In this document: in pieces, positions 60,441 through 64,000 of the stretch
Layout of the letters: each line of letters starts with the position of its first letter
Numbering within the stretch: the stretch's first letter is position 1
Origin: Hydractinia symbiolongicarpus
Taxonomy: Eukaryota > Cnidaria > Hydrozoa > Anthoathecata > Hydractiniidae
Reading direction: 5' to 3'
Length of the DNA: 64,000 nt
NCBI RefSeq assembly: GCF_029227915.1
Contig: NC_079876.1
Span: 15,750,001-15,814,000 of the forward strand
The notes under the pieces: model-generated
Seen by the model: the letters and a program-made list of their open reading frames with translations, nothing else
Told to the model about the DNA's origin: nothing
Databases searched by the model: none
Program-made: the position numbers and the translations under genes

Positions 60441-61200
60441 CTATACTTTCTGACACATCTGACAAATTAACCATACTTATAATTTTTGACTTTGTGTAAA
60501 AATTATGGTTTTATTACACAATGTCAGAAGATTTAACCAGGAAATGTGCAAAATAAAAACACGTAGAGCTAAAGGACTACAAACCACTCACCACAACTAC
60601 CATAAGCAGCACAAACTGAAAATACTTCCTATTTTACGACACTAGGCATTAGTCCAATTAGTGAAAAGAGTGGTGTTCTCAGCAAGAAAACAACTTACTA
60701 TAATAAATCACAACTGGGAAGAGATCCCAATGCTCACTCCAATGTGTTGCCTACGAACAGCAATAACATTATGGCTTCCTTCGAAATGTCTTCTGTGCAT
60801 CTAAGGTACATGAACTCCTGCACAGAGTTAATGCATAAAAAGTTAAAGAAGACTATTTTTCTTGGTTCGCTGGGGCATTATCCTTCACTAACATCAACAA
60901 GTAAAACCAATTTGAAATAGAGTGTTCGTTGCCCATTACAATTTCTCATCATTATAGTTTGTTCAATTATCGTAAGAAAAGATAACATGTACATCTTCCA
61001 ATCTCCGATACCAACACAACATCATCAACCTTGAAGGAGCGTTTATAGTTCCGAATATTTTTTCCTCGTTCTAAAATTTGTAAATAGCCGTTTCGCCGTG
61101 GAAAACAATAAATGCTGTATGCATGGCTTTTTGAAAATGTGGAAATTCGACAATAACACGCACTTATTAATCGTCTTTGTGCGCGTTTAAATTTATTTGT
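60441..61200. other. Gap, no gene seen
   Basis: Less repetitive sequence after the array. A short inverted pair AATTTTTGACTTTGTGTAA / TTACACAATGTCAGAA is near 60480-60530. No coding exon was recognised. Confidence 0.4.
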
Positions 61201-61204
61201 TGAG

Positions 61205-61330
61205 GCAATGGTGAGAAGTTCCAGATTGGCAGATATTTTTTACCTAGGCAACTGATACTTTATTGGGAACACAAATTTGGAGTTCAGCCTAGGTGAAAAT
61301 ATCTGGCAATCTGGAACTTCTCACCATTGC
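61205..61330. other. Near-perfect foldback hairpin, ~47-bp arms
   Basis: The left arm begins GCAATGGTGAGAAGTTCCAG and runs through ATTGGCAGATATTTT to CCTAGGC; the right arm 61284-61330 is its reverse complement with few mismatches. The first 24 paired bases are exact. The loop is about 30 bp. This is a foldback MITE or a long small-RNA-type precursor. Confidence 0.85.
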
Positions 61331-64000
61331 TCGCTTAGTGTCTTGTTTTTTTTCCATTATGATGTTCTATTTTTCTGTCCATAATATTTAGTTTGAAAAG
61401 AGAGAAAACTGTCATTTAGTTAACATTTGTCAAGATCCAGTTTAAGACCGTGCTGAAATATTAATTGTATATTACAAAAATTAGAAAGCAATTCAACGCG
61501 ACAGCAAGATCTCTGTCATTTGTTACTTGTAGCTTGAAGATTTAGTACGTGGTTTAGTCTAATCCAGTTTTGACCGACAGACGGACAATGACAATTATTA
61601 TAGAAACTAAACCAGTGAATCGGCGGTATATGCCAGATTGAGCGCTTTAATTAAAATAACTCCAATGATATAAGCAATAGACTGTGGCTACGCCTTTAAA
61701 CTAAAGCAGTGACAAAACAGTTTTATTAAGTTTAATTTTTAAAAATTAATAGACACTGACCGTATTTTTATATTTATTCTCTTTGTTATATCCCAGTTTT
61801 TTTAAAAGTATTTAACAGTAAAATGGATAAAATATTTGAGATCCTCACCAAAATTATAATAAAGTGTGAAATTTTCAAGACAATAATGCATATAAATAAT
61901 CTGTTATAGCAGTTTGTTTGATAATTTTGAAGTTACGCTCGTAAGCGTTTAAAAGTTATGCTCGTAAGCGGTTTGACTGTGACAATAACGTCGCCAAAGC
62001 AGGAAATTTTGAATATCAAACAAGTTACTGCATTTTAATTTACCTATACTGAGTTGTAGATAAGAAAAATATTGGTAAATTAAAGTTTTAAAAACATGAA
62101 ATTAGGAATTATTTATCGTATATATACAACCTTGTTCTTAATAAAAGCACAGGCTACGCAGCTAGTGTTGTTACTCCGTTTAGATTTATTTCGTGGAAAA
62201 GTTTGAATGTTTAAAGCTATGGCCTATTTAAATAAAAATATAGAGTAGCTACGTTACAAAATTAACTGTAGAATCTGCATTCAACAAGTTTGGTTAATAA
62301 AAAGTGAATGTATTTTAGTAGAGTTTACCATAGATAGCGCGTCATTTAAAAATAATCAAAAAAGAAACAATGAAATTGGTTAGAACAACATAGTACAGTT
62401 GGCTTAGTTAGTTGAATATTTTCTGCTTCCGCATGATCAACGTTTTAAACTAAAATCTTATATTTGATTTGATTTGCTTAAGATTTATACATGATTTAAA
62501 AAACCGTGATGAAACGCTTAACATGTCAAATTTATCAAAAACAAATATTACAAAAGTAAAGGTCTTGAAGCGTAAAAAGGTCAAAACAAGTATATATGTC
62601 CTCTTCAAATGGTTCCATAGAAGAGTTGCTTTTTCCGGACGTTTATTTAAGTAACTGAAATGTATTAAGTTCAGTTCAAGTTGCTTAATTTATTTCTGTG
62701 ACTAAAACAAAAGTGAGATCTTCGAAGCTAGTTGAAAAAATTTAGGTCAGGTTAGGTTTTTATAAAGGCATCTTTCTGAGCTAGAAATATTTGTACTTAA
62801 AACATTAACGGCAAATTAAGTATTAAGTAGAGAGCTAAAAATTAAAAGTAGTGACGATGTCCTGACCCATCTTCCACTTTGAATTCATTTATTCAAAAAC
62901 TCGCATAACGACAATGGTTAACAGTTAAAATTTGTGACCCTTTTTCAAACAACGGGCGCACGCGCTTATAGTTAGGCTGTCCAATCTTTTAATGCTCTGG
63001 TCCACCTTTCAAGGCAGCGATCTGTTTACAAACGGGAGGACCAATCGTTAAGCTAGCCTATACAGAGTCTCGGAAGGATCCATAGGTGATATTGTATTTA
63101 AGCAATTTTATCGATAAATGTCCGAATAAAAAAAATAAAAAAATTACAAACTAACAATAATTCCCTAAAGAATAAAGTAATTTAAATGCAAGTTCGATTT
63201 TTGCAGTTAAGGGGGCAATTTAACACTATTCAGTCTGGGAATATTTCAATCATGTTATGACTAGGAAGAGTCCAATTAAATCCCATTTCGCACATAGTGT
63301 ACGTCAGGAAAGGAACAAAATAGGAGCAAAACTTGTTTACTTATGTGAGCACATTTTTTGTGAAGCATGAAATACCAAATACAAAATTGCACGAAAATCC
63401 GATTTTCCAGGATTTTGGGTTAAATCCAAAAATATTGAAAATTGGATTAAGCACGTCTTCAATATTTTCGGAATATTTTTCCTTGATGAACTAAAGTTGT
63501 GATGTAAGTTTCATGTTCTAAGGATTATCCTATCTAAGATTATCAAATTTTCCCGATTATGATCTTAAGGGGTAGTTTTAAGTAATAGACAATATCCAAG
63601 GGTTTGAAAGGTCTTAGACCTAACAAAATAGCATGTGATTGCCTAAAAGATAAATATAAAAAGACTCAATAAGTATCAGAGCAAAAACGAGTTATTAGAA
63701 AAAACCCAACAGGATGGGGTGGAATACGCCCAGCATAAATGTATAAAGTATATATTTTCAAGTGGAAGCCATAAACAAATAACGGGAATGTTAATATTTT
63801 TTTTACCATGTTATAGTATTAAGACACTGTTTAAGGCGAAGTTGATTCCCATTTATAGGTACCAGGCTTCCATGAAAGTCGAAATATATGCCGTGTCTAC
63901 CAAATGATGACGCATTTGACTTTCGCATATATAGAACAACCATTTTTAAAAGTGATATTTCTCAGCAGCCAAAGACCTAATAGAGTTCAAATTTTTGGTG
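61331..64000. other. Right edge, no gene recognised
   Basis: AT-rich, with short frames only (62469-62654 is Lys/Arg-rich, unassigned). A partial family A block (GACCGACAGACGGACAATGA) is at 61573, direct repeats AAGTTACGCTCGTAAGCG / AAGTTATGCTCGTAAGCG are at 61930-61970, and one isolated array core (GTGTCTACCAAATGATGACG) is at 63893. Confidence 0.45.

Overview
This window is AT-rich animal nuclear DNA. Its genes have many small exons with GT-AG introns, and its gaps are full of transposons, satellites and microsatellites. The mix of a plant ZIFL-like MFS transporter, a galactose-3-O-sulfotransferase and an intact Penelope-like retroelement suggests a cnidarian, possibly a hydrozoan. This is inference; there is no diagnostic marker for the species.

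Layout. (1) 2.5-10.6 kb, minus strand: gene A, a complete 15-exon MFS transporter of the ZIFL type (518 aa). (2) 12.7-14.9 kb, plus strand: an intact Penelope-like element (RT plus GIY-YIG, 688 aa) followed by a degenerate hammerhead-like motif. (3) 15.8-16.4 kb, plus strand: the decayed 3' end of a third transporter copy. (4) 16.4-25.1 kb: no gene seen; SINE-like, pogo/Tigger-like and other short repeats. (5) 25.1-34.4 kb, plus strand: gene B, the paralogue of A, with the same exon sizes and phases (526 aa), a duplicated exon 9, and an intron made almost wholly of about 112 TTCG repeats. (6) 35.9-36.8 kb: a complete pogo/Tigger-like MITE and a 36-bp tandem array. (7) 40.1-41.3 kb, minus strand: a galactose-3-O-sulfotransferase, with a hammerhead-core motif about 0.4 kb upstream. 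(8) 41.4-64 kb: no confident gene. It holds a degenerate ~95-bp tandem array (50.3-51.7 kb), a (TA)n tract, a decayed coding segment (54.3-54.9 kb), a 149-bp triple repeat and a ~2.3-kb array of about 31 units of ~76 bp (58.1-60.4 kb), with isolated copies of its core elsewhere.

How the genes relate. A and B are divergently arranged, 5' ends facing, with the broken third copy and the retroelement between them: a small transporter cluster shaped by duplication and mobile DNA. The sulfotransferase is unrelated and would act in the Golgi on galactose-bearing glycans or glycolipids. All three intact cellular genes have a splice acceptor within about 10 bases of the start codon, which fits 5'-UTR introns or spliced-leader trans-splicing.
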